From Rallus limicola (Eukaryota; Chordata; Aves; Gruiformes; Rallidae): a stretch of DNA of 64,000 nt. Where the stretch lies: assembly GCA_022605955.1 (NCBI GenBank), contig JAKCOZ010000007.1, positions 37,922,991 through 37,986,990 of the forward strand, given 5' to 3'. Made by a program: the position numbers and the translations under genes. This document shows, piece by piece, positions 13,345 through 25,200 of this stretch; position 1 is the first letter of the stretch, and the number at the start of each line of letters is the position of its first letter. A model generated the notes under the pieces. The model made no database searches. It saw only the letters and a program-made list of their open reading frames with translations, and was not told where the DNA came from.

Positions 13345-13924
13345 GACAATTTTTGGGTACAGTGATATTGTTTAATGACATGGGACACCATACAATGACC
13401 TAGGGTAAATCCTTTTTAAACCATTATCTTAACTTCTGAACAGTGGAATGTAGTATATGGCTACAGATTGCATATATAGGAAATGAGCAAGGAAAAAAAT
13501 AATAAATATGCTCATCTCCAGATGTCTGGTATTTTGTAACAGAGGGTGGTCTGGAGCCAGAGCGCTTATTCATTATTTTGTACTTAATAACCTTTCATAG
13601 ACTTTTCCTTCATGAAAGTGGTTAATCATTTCTTGAATTTAATTATATTTTTGGCCTCTGCAGAGTCTTACAATAACTTCTGCAGTTTTCTCTGTGAAAA
13701 AGATTTCCTGTCATAGTCACAGTTCAGATTGGTAGTCTTATAGTCACCATATATTCCACATACTTTTTCATAACATTCACGGATTTCATTTGCCTCTTCC
13801 TGACTGTCTATTTAACTCATTGAATGATAGGTACAGATGAGGGTATTTTTTTTTCCCACTCTTTGTGATATCCCTTCAGAGATAAAGTAGTATAAGCATT
13901 ACATCTATTGCCAGCACTGGCATC
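13345..13924. other. Unique DNA
   Basis: Nothing recognised between the CR1 3' end and the CR1 ORF1 remnant. Confidence 0.5.
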
Positions 13925-14345
13925 ATCTATTGTCAGCACTGGTAGGAGTGGGATGGACTGCAATTCCCCTCCCATGACAGCTTTAGTTTAAAGCCCCTTC
14001 ATCAGCTTGGCAAGTCTATACATGATGATGTTCTTCCCCTTCTTTGAGAGATAGACCCTATCAGCCTCCAGTAGACCAGGTTTCTCAAAGTGAACCCCAT
14101 GATCTAAGTAGCCTGACTGTGATACCAGATTCAACTGGCCCATTTGTACCCTTCCCTTCAACTGGGAGGACTGATGAAAAAACTATGTGTGCTCCAGTGT
14201 CCCTTACCACCATTCCCAAGGCTCTGTAATCCCTGATACTATCCAGACTGCTCTTGGCTGTATTGCTGCTGCTCATGTGAAACAACAGCAGCAGATAATG
14301 GTCAGTGAAGTGTAAAGAGCCTTGGTAGTCAATGTCTGAAGAGCC
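13925..14345 (-). mobile_element. CR1 ORF1 remnant with SGNH-esterase-like domain
   Basis: Some CR1 elements encode an ORF1 with an esterase (SGNH hydrolase) domain, and this minus-strand piece fits its C-terminal half. In order I see DYQGSLHFTDHYLLLLFHM (near 14335), DSIRDYRALGMVVRDTGAHI and FSSVLPVEGKG, followed in another frame by YLDHGVHFEKPGLLEADRVY (near 14110) and KKGKNIIMYRLAKLMKGL, then a stop at the expected ORF1 end. The glycine-asparagine block that normally follows LLLFH is degraded to SSSNTA. The expected catalytic histidine after the Asp of the D-x-x-H pair is tyrosine (DRVY). No ORF2 or 3' end adjoins it, so this is an isolated broken fragment. Confidence 0.75.
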
Positions 14346-17300
14346 TGACGAGCCTGTGTTGAATACAGAAAAACTTTTATATGAATAATAAAGGGTGTCT
14401 GAACTTACTTGAAATAGCATTTTTCTCTTGTTAAAGCTCAATGAAGCCAAAGAAGTATCTTAGAAAATTGACAGAATAAATGAATAACTGAAAATCCATG
14501 TTTTAAAGCTTTTCTGAGATTATTTCACCCCAAAGACAAAGACAGCACAAGTACCAAGCTGAGGAGAATTACAGTGTTATAGCATTTGTCAGTGCCTATC
14601 ACTCCCCAGGAACTAGAAATATTAACAAGGCAGCCTATGTCAGTTTTGAGGTAATGAAAGGTTGACAATGAGAGGATTATAAAACGAAGGATCTTGCTCT
14701 CTGCCCTCTTCCTCAGTATTCTGCAACTCCTTAAAGTATTTTAGAGCAAGGCAGTTCAAGAATTAAAAGGTTTCAGTTCAGATGAAAATGTCATCAGGAC
14801 TTCAATAGACATTGCTTACAGTTGGTTGTAAAGCTCTATCCAGGGATTTTGTTAACACTAACTTGCAATGATTACACTGGTATGTTGAAATGTTATTGCA
14901 CATTTCAAACATTAACAGTCTTCTGGTAATCAACAAATAGCTTACACTCTTGGAGAAGAGATACAAGCTAACATTTGTCTACAAAGAGAAATAATGGTAC
15001 TGAATTTTATATTTAAGATACTTGATATTCAATAAGTTTATATTTGGGAGATCATTCATCGATATATTTTTCTTTTCTGATATTGATACTCTTTTTTTTT
15101 TTACAAGACCCTGTTAGGATTATTCATATTTACCCATTTATAAAACTGTTAGAGTTATTTATGGAGCACCAGATTAGACTATTCTTAAAATTAATTACCA
15201 TCTACAAACAAATTTTTTTTCAATTATCTATGACACAGTAAATTACAAACCATGACAAAATTTGGAAATAAGGTACATATTATACACTAGCACATTTCTG
15301 CTATCATGAAGAGGTCTTCACTAACATTTTTTCCTGAGAGACATGCAAAGGATGCTTTAAAGTGACTCTGGCAAAGCTTGTTGTTGGATTATTGCTTTTT
15401 TTCCACATTTTCTTTTTTTCCTTTTTTTTTCTTCAGATAAAAGTAGAAATATTTAAATTAAAATCTTCATTCTTTTAACTATTTTTAGTTATGTTCTCTT
15501 ACTCATGATGGAAAAACATTTATAATTAAAATACTGATGTCCATAACTAATCAGCATTAAGAGGCTCATATCTTGTTGCTGTTTTTTGAGAATTGGACTG
15601 CTGAACAGTGTAGAGACAACAGGGAGGATTCTTGAAGTTAAAAGGTGCTTCACTTCTCTGATATGACTGGCAAGAACAACATGGTCAGCACACTCTAAAT
15701 CCAGACAATGGTTTGTGATTCACTGGAAGAGAAGATGTGAAGTTAGCAAATTATAAAAGCAAACCCTTCTGTCTTGCATAAATGTTTGCTGCCTTTAAAA
15801 GGATACAGAATACATTCGGTAAATTGGAATTACCTGAAAATTGCCGTTTCACAGACAGAAGGTAGAGATGAATCCCATAAATGTAAGTCAAACATAAGTT
15901 ACAAAGGTTGCCTAAGAAAACTTCTCCATGGAAAGTAAAGCGCTTTCTAGCTCTTTCTATAAATTTTCACTCTGCTAATTCTTTAGAAGATAACATTTCT
16001 TAACTGTCTCAACAATGGCAGAGAAGCTAGATCACTTCAAGCTACCTCCTAGTCAGACAGAAGGTCTGCATGAGCAAAGGAAGGGAATAATTTGCCTCAT
16101 AAACATATGGCTGGCTCCCCACCAACTCCATATTCCTACTGTAGGTGAAATGGGGCACTCAAAGTGATGAATCTATTTGGAAAATCTTTCTTAACCTGCC
16201 TTGTTTTTCATGTTTTTCAGGGTTAATTTTGGTTTGGGGTTTTTGTGTTATTTGTTTGGGGGGGGGGGGGGGGGGGTGTTGTTGTTTTTGTTGTTCAAAT
16301 TATTATTCCCTTGTATTCAAAACTTCTTGCAAATTCTCATTGCTTATCCTATTCACATGTAGAGAATCACCTTGAAAATGCTCTTAACACTCAGGGTTAA
16401 GTCTGCAGATTGTCATCAAATTTGCAAACTTGCCAGTCCTTCCATTTCTAAGGACTGTGGAGGTCTGCTCCTGACTCATTCTGATAATAATCCTCTACAG
16501 TTATCAAAGTCTCTAGTTCAATTACTTGACTCAAAATAGAACAAATATCAGTCAGAAAAATCATGTGAAATTATTTTCCAGAACAAAAGGAGAAAGATTC
16601 ATATTTCCTCCATTTAGACATCTACCTGACTGTAGACATCTGTATCAGAGGTAGTTAGCCGGATCCTTTATTATAGTAAGCAGAAAAACGGGCATTTACA
16701 GGATGAGATTCCCATCTGCTCAGGCATTTGTTTCTAACACAGGTTATGTGAATAGCTATTTGGAAATGCCTATTTCTCTCCATTAACTACTAAAACTCAA
16801 CAAACAAACAAAAATGTTTTGACAGCTAGGTCATAGAAAGAAGTCAAAAAGTCAAACAAGGTGACTCCTATCCAGAAATCCACCTATGACAAACTTAATG
16901 ACAGAGCTGTGTTTTGCAGACACAGAAGGCAGGCTTTGTCATAATGTATTTAATGTTAATGCTTACATGCACTGTTGAAAGGGGATATAATTAATTGTGT
17001 AGACTCTTTCAACAGTAGAATTCAAACTATTTACAAATGTTACCCATGGATAGTATTTTTCTTAAGCTACAAGACTCTTAAGACATTTCAAAACATCAAA
17101 ATACACACCAGCATACATTTTAAGAAATGAAAGCATTTCTTAGTTTAGGTATTGTAATGTAATTACCTGTTATTTGGTGATTAGTTTTTTGTGATTATCA
17201 AGGCAAGTGATTTATTACGAACACGTCCACAGATTTCAAAAGCTTAATGCATTTTAGCACATATTATTGGACTGTATCAAAAAGTGTATCCAATACACAT

Positions 17301-20300
17301 TATGCACTTATTTATTATTTTTCCCGTTCATAAATTTCAGTTATGTAGTCAAAGAGCAGAGAAAATTTCATGTAACTGACAACTAAATACACAACATGAA
17401 CAGTAAATACTTTGATGTGCAAATTAAGATCAAAACAAACTGGCTAAATTATTCTTGTATCCTAATTATTTACTGAAAGAAAGTAAGACAGGTTCACTAA
17501 AATTTTGCTAAAGAGACAGGGAATGAAATTATAAATAATATTAATGAGTAGTTCAATTAGGTTTAGTTCTAAGTATTTCACAAATGAAGATGTCAAAAGG
17601 TTAAACAGCTACAGAACGCTATTATATGCATGTATTACGGATTAAATAGTAAATTTAGACAAGACAAAAGTCTTTGTGTGCAAGGCTCTGTACAAAAACA
17701 TCTTCATTGTAAAGATTGTCTCTATTTTGCATATGACATAAAATGAATGAGTACACCATCTAATGCTCATTTCCAGGCTATTTTTCTACTGGTGTTTTGC
17801 TTTCAGATAATGTCATTTGGTATCATTTACTTTCTTACTACAGTGATCAATACTCTTAGGCTAAGAAAAAAGGATTTTAAGAGTTTAAAGTAAATATAAT
17901 AATATTCCACTTGTATCAATAATTAATGTCATACCAGTGAAAATCACATACTGCCAAAAAGATAATATTCAAAATATGATTTAAACCTTTTGGATGTGAT
18001 ATATGAGACAAATGCCCATTATCTTCTTTGACTTGATCTGAATCTATAGGCCAAAGATAGTGTCAGTGAAGTAGAACCAAGTTCTGAAGCTTCTGAAAAG
18101 CCAGTTCACTTTTACTCAAAATCAATTAACTATTGTATTGATATCCATGCAAGTAAATAAAATACCTGTGGAACTAGTCATTCTTCATAGCATAAAGGTT
18201 ATTTTACTAAAAATTATAATAATACAGATTTACATTCACATACTTCCTAGATCAAGAAGACAAGAAGAGTTGATTTATTGTTTGTATATGGGTAAGAGAA
18301 AACACCTTGGTATTTTGGATCTCTAGGAGGACTTGTTAAATTTGAATATTTCTCTTTTCTCTCCTCTCCAAAATATTTCAGTCAATATTGAGAGTATCTA
18401 TATTGTATTTATATGTATTTAATGAAAAAGAATATTTAAAATGTTGAATATTTTGATCTTACTCTATTTTTTTCTATCATACAGAACTTCTCCAGCCATA
18501 TGTACATACAGGCGATTTACTCCTTAAACAAGCACAATATGGATCACATTTCTCTCAAAAAATTTGCAAGAGTGTGTCAAATTAAATCACCGTCATTCAC
18601 CTTTATGGTGGAGCCTGTATCTGTTTCCCAGCCACACTATGGAAATAGTCACCTCTTCAGTTCTTAATATATTTTATGTACACTTTTTAACCTACACAAT
18701 TCTCTTTCATTTTCCACTTCCTCTTGTTGTTTGTTTTTTTTTTTTTAAATTTTATTTTACTCTCATATTGCACCTTGTAAGCTTTTGCAGCAGGAACAAC
18801 ATCTTTGAATCTGCAGTTTCAGCAGATGTCCCAGGACAAAGATGGCACAATGAAATGATGAAGCAGGCCCTTCAAATGGATGAATGCTGCAAAACAGTTT
18901 ATTCGCATACATCTTTGTCTAGCTGCTTAACTTGGTATTAGGGTGGGAAGTTGACCCAATTTTCTCTTCATTTGTATTCTTCTAGTGCACTGTCTCATGC
19001 ATCATAGAATTTAAATTATCTTCCCTCATACTGGAAGCTAAAATGTAGTTTTATTTGAAAAAAATCTCTCTCTTCCTAACATGCTCGTTCATCACATATA
19101 CTGATGTATTTCTAAAATGTTAAGCCTACCATACTCCTCTCCCTCTGTTTTAGAGGAGTGAGTTGAAGCATTGTTTTGGCACCAAAAGCTGTGGTTTAAA
19201 ACCTGAAGTTGCACTTTGTCCCCGTGTTCCAAAACCTAGTAGAATCTGTGGGGATCTTCCTTAGGCAGATTCCAACCTTTCATGAGATGTTGAGAGCCTC
19301 ACAGAGCTGGGAAAGACATCTAGAGTGCTGATAGAAAAGTGCAATGACATGCAAAAAGAAAGAGATGGCATCTGTATTTAATCTTATAAAGATGCACCCT
19401 TGTATTCAAGGAATTCTTGAATACACAGACTTCAAGAAGTTGGAGGGTTGTTTTGCAGGATTGTGCTGACATTTATTATTTTTTTTTAATTTTTAAATTA
19501 TTATTATTTTTAACACGGCAACCCCTTTTTGTTTATCTTGGACATGTGAAGGATTTTAGATAGATGGACCTTTTTTCTAGGCATGTATAGCCATGCTTCT
19601 GTACTTTGGACAAGGAAATTGAATTTTTATGGCATTGCATACACATTCTCTTGCTTGCATACTCATTCATCTCTTGCTCTAAGGATGAACATAAAGCAAA
19701 CTGAAGAATCTATAAGGTCAGAACTGCTATATAAACTGAAGTAACAAGTGATCAGGATAGTGATAATTATGTCTTTTGTTTATAAGTTAGTGTTGTCCTT
19801 ACAATCTTCAGAATTCAACTTTCCCACATTTCCAGCTGCTTTATTTATCACAAATCAGTTTACAGCTTCTAATGTTACAAAACCCACAAGGATATCTACT
19901 TAATGAGGTATTTTCTAGTCTCAACTAAGCTTTCTCAAAAGAACCATTATCAGGGAAGGCAGAGTGGAAGCAAGAAGTTTACAAACCAGTAGGAACACTC
20001 AACGACTAAAAGTAATAAAAGATCAAAGCTATCCCAACTGTTGTGAGAAGTCTTACTTTAGATCTGATTCAAGATTAATCTGGGAGTTCAAGCAAGCTGT
20101 TACTCAAATGAAGTAGTTAATTAACCCTCAAACACCATTACAAGAAAAGGGAAATTTCTTATATTTTCAGCTACGTATCTAACCTAAGAGAGACAGGGTA
20201 AGGAGGCAAAGAAGAAGCAATGAGGAGTCAATAAGTAGCAGGACCATACAAAGCCTGATGTGTATAAACATATGAACAAACCCTGTTTTGTTTGGGAACC

Positions 20301-20343
20301 ATAGGCATTTTTCTAGTGATGATTCATTACAGCAGTTCCTAAG
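14346..20343. other. Unique AT-rich DNA, no gene seen
   Basis: Six kilobases with no recognised repeat family apart from simple runs (G19 at 16258-16276, and a (CAAA)n-like patch near 16800). The largest frames (18564-18941, 125 codons; 15044-15241) translate to low-complexity, Phe/Leu-rich sequence typical of non-coding AT-rich DNA. Confidence 0.55.
16258..16276 (+). repeat. Uninterrupted run of 19 G
   Basis: A pure G homopolymer set in T/G-rich sequence (upstream GTTTGGGGTTTTTGTG, downstream TGTTGTTG). A run this long can form G-quadruplexes and is prone to length change and sequencing error, so the exact count is uncertain. Confidence 0.9.
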
Positions 20344-20755
20344 TTAATGAAGGGAGTGGAACATCTTCCTTATGAGGAGAGGCTGAGGGAGCTGGGTCTT
20401 TTTAGCCTGTAGAAGAGGAGACTGAGGGGTGATCTCATCAATATCTATAAATATGTAAAGGATGTGTAAGGAAGATGGAGCCAGGATCTTTGTGATAGAA
20501 CAAGGGGCGATAGGTGCAACCTGGAGCACAGGAGGTTCCATGTGAACAGAAGGAAAAACTTTTTCCCTGTGAGGGTGGCAGAGCACCAGAACAGACTTCC
20601 CAGAGAGGGTGTGGAGTTTCCTTCTCTGGAAACATTCAAAACACACCTGGACATGTTCCTCTGTGATCTAATCTAGGTGATGCTGCTCTGGCAGAGGGGT
20701 TGAACTAGATAATCTTTTGAGGTCACTTCCAACCCCTCACATTCTGTGATTCTCA
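20344..20755 (+). mobile_element. CR1 LINE 3' fragment
   Basis: A plus-strand copy beginning within the ORF2 C-terminal end (GAGAGGCTGAGGGAGCTGG; then GATCTCATCAATATCTATAA) and running through the 3' UTR with GGTTGAACTAGATAATC, TTCCAACCCC and the terminal GATTCT near 20752. The C-terminal protein region is in frame with only a few stops, for example after LFSL. It is a typical short 5'-truncated CR1. Confidence 0.95.
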
Positions 20756-21913
20756 AATTCCACAATATTCATTTGCATAAGCTTATCTTGCTTGGTACTG
20801 TTCATAAAGTCTTTGCTTAAATCTGAAAAAAAAAAAGTCCTACAGAAGAGGGAAAAAATATTTTGTTTTGTGTTTTGTTTGATTTTTTTAAAGTAAATTT
20901 GAATTATATCATGCATAGCAATGAAAAAGAAAGAAAAATAGTCTTTAAAGCAGAGTCCTGAACAGCGTTAACTTCGTATTTCGCCCCAGATAACTGAGGT
21001 AAAGCATGTTTTGTCAAATACATAAAGTGAATACTGTTCTGCAGGTCAAAGAAATATTATTTGTAGAACTCGGTAAAGAAACCAGCAATTGATAAGTGTG
21101 AGACAAGAATTTACTTTCATTTACTCCAGTCAAACACAGACATAAGGAAAAAAATATTATCTTAATCAGTCCTGTCTCATTCAAACCATCAGATGTGGTT
21201 TTGTTCCTAGCATAAAGCCTTTGCAAGAAAATAGAAAGGGAGAAGATGTCATTTTCAAAGAATGTGTTTCTACTTGGACACCCTGCAGCAGATTACGTTC
21301 TTGCAGCTAAAAGGGTGCTGGGGTTCTTTGGTTACCTCTCCCAGACCCAAAGCTGACTGTGGGCTGTGCTATTCCCTTACTGTCAGCCGTTGTCCAGTCC
21401 TTGAGAATGGCAAATGATGGAAGAACAAGAAGTTTTATCTTTACTCTCTACATAAACACCTGTTGCTTTGTCTCCTCTATTCAGTCTGTACCCACTGGTA
21501 TATAAAATTTGAGAAACACATTTTTGTCATCTTTATTTTTTTCAAGATACTATTATTGCTGAAGGCAGTCAGTTTCAAGTAAAATGCCTTTAACAAGAGA
21601 AAAGAATATATCAGACAAAAATGGGAAAAATAAATCCATGTTGCAGGATAAAGATGTCTCAGAGGTAGATGTCAGGAAAAAGTAAAAATCTAACTGCACA
21701 CATCTCTGTAGACAGCGTTTACTTAGGTGGTCATTAGGATTTGTTCCAAAGGATCTTTAACTCATCTTTCATAAAGCAATAGGGCTAAACCTGGAAAGAA
21801 ATCATATAAAAGAAACATGCTGTAATGCAGGGATAAATGATCTAATTTGAAAATGTTACAGGGTCTTCCTACCTTCTGAGCTTGAATTTAAAATATATTG
21901 TACATTATGGAGT
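20756..21913. other. Unique DNA
   Basis: No gene or repeat family recognised. Confidence 0.5.
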
Positions 21914-22076
21914 GGGGAGGGAGGGAGGGAGGAGGGAGAAAGGGAGAGAGAGAGGAAGGCAGGAAGGCAGGAAGGCAGGAAGGCAGGAAGGAAGGGAGGG
22001 AGGGAGGGAGGAAGGGAGGGAGGGAGGGAGGAAGGGAGGGAGAAAGGAAGGCAGGAAGGCAGGAAGGAAGGAAGGA
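21914..22076 (+). repeat. Polypurine microsatellite (GGGA/GGAA/GGCAGGAA)n
   Basis: About 160 bases with almost no pyrimidines on the plus strand. It has a two-level order: GGGA tetramers, then GGCAGGAA octamers (from about 21957), then GGGA tetramers with GGAA interruptions twice over, then GGCAGGAA again (from about 22049). The only pyrimidines are single C in the octamers. Long open frames here (Gly/Arg/Lys/Glu repeats) are a by-product of the repeat. Confidence 0.97.
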
Positions 22077-22177
22077 TTTATGTACTGCTTTATATTAATT
22101 TCATCAGTAACTCTAAAATAAGAAAAACATTATGACTGACTTTCCTGTTACTATCCTTTTAAAGTGATTTCTTAAAC

Positions 22178-22270
22178 TTTCAATTGGACTATATCATCAA
22201 TATATCAATAGATCATAGATAGATCATAGATATATAAATTGGACTTAAATTTTCAATTGGACTATATCAT
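22178..22270 (+). repeat. 20-bp direct repeat flanking an (ATAGATC)n-like patch
   Basis: The 20-mer TTTCAATTGGACTATATCAT occurs at 22178-22197 and again at 22251-22270, offset 73 bases. Between them lies AT-rich sequence with several ATAGATCATAGAT units. The second copy runs into AGAATCACAG, which resembles a CR1 octamer tail, but no CR1 body follows. Confidence 0.85.
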
Positions 22271-25200
22271 AGAATCACAGTATGGAGAGACCTTTCCAGG
22301 TTTGCTTGTAAGAATAATGCTAGAATACTATACTCTTCCTGGGAGAAATATTATTTCTGCATCTATGATCAGTCACTGGGTGCCCAGGTGGAATATTTTA
22401 GGACATATCAAATGGCACTATATTTAAACAAATGAGTGGCAAGGCAGATACCTTCAGCTACAAACATTAACAATTGTCTCAGAACTTGGGGTGTTGGCCT
22501 TCAACCGTATTTTATAAAAATCTCATTTTTCTTTTCAGTCAGGAACTGCTTTTGAACTGTGCTCAGAGACAAGCAGCTGCAAATGTAGCCTAACAAAATT
22601 GATTTATTAATGTCCTATTGCAATGTGAAAATAAATCAATGGGACAAGATAGAGATGTTTGCCTAATACCTTCTCTTTAATTTTTCATTTGTGTACCTTC
22701 AAGAGTTACCATCTGCCAAGTGGCAGCAACTCTGAAACTTATTTATGAAACATGTTTTATTAGTAGTGTCAGTAGAAGCTGGTTCTGGAAAAGACATGAT
22801 GGGATGTGATCTAGTGAACCATAGCTAGACTGAGATGACAAAACTGGAGTTGAGCTTTTACCAAAAAATTTGATTCTTCCAAGTGGAAATTTTATGAAGA
22901 ATAACCAACACTGGAAAGCATTGGGAATTTGCTCAGCTTCATGATAGAAATGATCAAATCAATGGAGAACTCTGATTACCTAACTGCCCAAGTGCCAATG
23001 TATTCAGCCATGAGAGACTTCAAGTTTCTGCTTATTACGATTGAGATCAAAGACTTTTGAATTCTGAGTGCTCTAAATTCCATAATATAAAATAATTCTC
23101 TTTACCTAAGTGAATTTTTAATTATTTTATAAAGAGGAAGAGTGAAAATGAGAGAAATCTGGTAGAAGATATAAAATGACAAAGTGTTTAAAGATTTCAC
23201 CACAAATATCCTCAAATATAAGGCCTGTTTTTTCAAGAGACTTCACCCTGTTTTTTCCAGCCTGCTTTAGCACCTTGGCTATCAGAGTTCTTGTCCAAAG
23301 AAGAGGTGGGTTTTTTTTCACAGAATACAGGCTAAAGGCTTTGGTTTCATCCTGATATAAAATGGAGTATTTTTTTCTCTGATGGATAGGAAGTGAGTTT
23401 GCAAACCTTCTGTAGTTTTAGACTTTTCTTTATTTTCCTTTGTGGTAATCCTGAAAATATTACATACAATTGTGCTCATTGATAGAAACAAAATGTTTAT
23501 AACCTGAGGTAACTTTCTAAATTACTTTTTTCTTGGGTCTCCATAAGTTTCATCAATACAGCTGGTGAATTGCAATAGTTACCCCACTCTTGAATTATCC
23601 TCTATCCTCAGCCCCCAATATCTATGCAGTCGGGAAAATACAGTCTGAAAAAAATTATTGGGAAGTATCTATCCAGCAAAATAAATGTGCAACTCAAAAC
23701 ATTTTTGTGTGCTTCTTCTGTTTTCCTTATCTCCCTAAACCACTTTCTTTAATCAGATTTAGTAATCAGGACATGCAAGCAGTAACCCATCTACTTATCA
23801 GTGGGCAGTTCTAACTATACATTTACTTAAGCATTCAAGCTACATGGCAGGTCTCAGCTGCTTATTGATTTTACTCCATTAAAATAGATGGTTTTGTTTA
23901 GCATTGAAAAAGTGAACAATTTTCCTGACACCAACCACTTGTTTAATAGTCTTGGAATAATCTATATTTCATTAAAATGATGACTTATTACACCCAAGCA
24001 CTCTTCTGTCTTCTTAACTATTGATTTAAGGCAGTTTAACACTTGTATAGCATATAATAAATTGGTCTGGACTGGCAGCACTTTGTTATAAAGTCATTTT
24101 TAACTATATAAACACTGAATTGGCATATATTAGAGATGTTCCTCAGATTAAATTCTGGGAAAGGATCTTTCCCACCAAAACAGTCAGTACATTTTTGTCT
24201 TAAAGCCTCATAAAACTTTTAGATAACTAGAAGGTACCACAATCAATATTCATAGCATGATTTATTGGAGAAAGAAGCTTTCTACTAAATCCTGACCGTA
24301 AACCCAGTACTGTAAAGTATTTAGTACAGTAATCCATCTCGTGGATATTTTAAACTGGGCATTAATGGTGCTGAAAAGTCGAGTGGCAGTGAATCACCTG
24401 TATTAGGGAGAAGTAGTTAGGAACTTTATTAGTGGAAATGATTCAAACCTACCTAAGCTCTTTAGCCCTTTATTCTCCAATCAGTGACTTCTTATTTTCT
24501 CATATTTTTTTCCTGATCACTTTTTAAACTGCTGATATCTTTAAAGACTTGCTTTGACATGGCAGAATAGATTTATCCTCCCTGTCCTTACAAGAAAGAA
24601 AACAGCAGACAAAAGCAGGTTTCAAACATAATCTGGTTTATGAGCTGTTGGCAGATACACCACTGCTATTGTCATTCCATTTCAATTCAGCTGAAGAAAT
24701 CAAAATAGACTCAGTTAAGAGTTTGCTACATTGTTTTTGTAGAAACCTTCTGTAAGCACCCAAAAGGAGAATGCACAGGAAAGTCCACTGGAGGTATTCT
24801 TTACTCCCACACTTAAAACAGGGTAATATTCCAAACATGTTGCTCTCTTCCCTCAGAGTATGGCATCTGAAGTCAATATCAGGTTTCATTGTATCAAAAG
24901 GGCAGTGTCCGATCTGTTGCCTTTTCATAGGGCAGCTAGTATTACAAAGAGGGAAAATACTCTGTACAATGGAGTCAGCATTCTGTAGATAGACACTGTA
25001 TATTCTTGAGAAGTAGCAAAACCCAGCCATTTCCTCCCATTATCCATCTAGAAAGAGAAACAAGGAAAAGAAAACAGATCATTTTAAGTAGAAAAATATG
25101 ACGGTTATAATAGAAAAATGCTCAGAAAGAGTCGGATGAAGTTTGGAGCCTTATTCCTTCTAAATTGGACTTCAAGATGATGATGACAGCCCTGAGAGAT

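Noticed and set aside
10677..14345. One full-length minus-strand CR1 from ORF1 (14.3 kb) to 3' end (10.7 kb), split by the plus-strand CR1
   Set aside because: The stretches 11641-12434 and 13345-13924 should then contain RT and endonuclease sequence, but I see none there.
18564..18941. 125-codon plus frame
   Set aside because: Phe/Leu-rich low complexity, no domain and AT-rich context; expected by chance in such DNA.
21882..22121. Gly/Arg/Lys/Glu repeat reading frames in the purine tract
   Set aside because: They are translation of a microsatellite in two frames and have no coding evidence.
24638..25030. 130-codon minus frame with several Cys
   Set aside because: No recognisable motif spacing, splice context or homolog; treated as chance.
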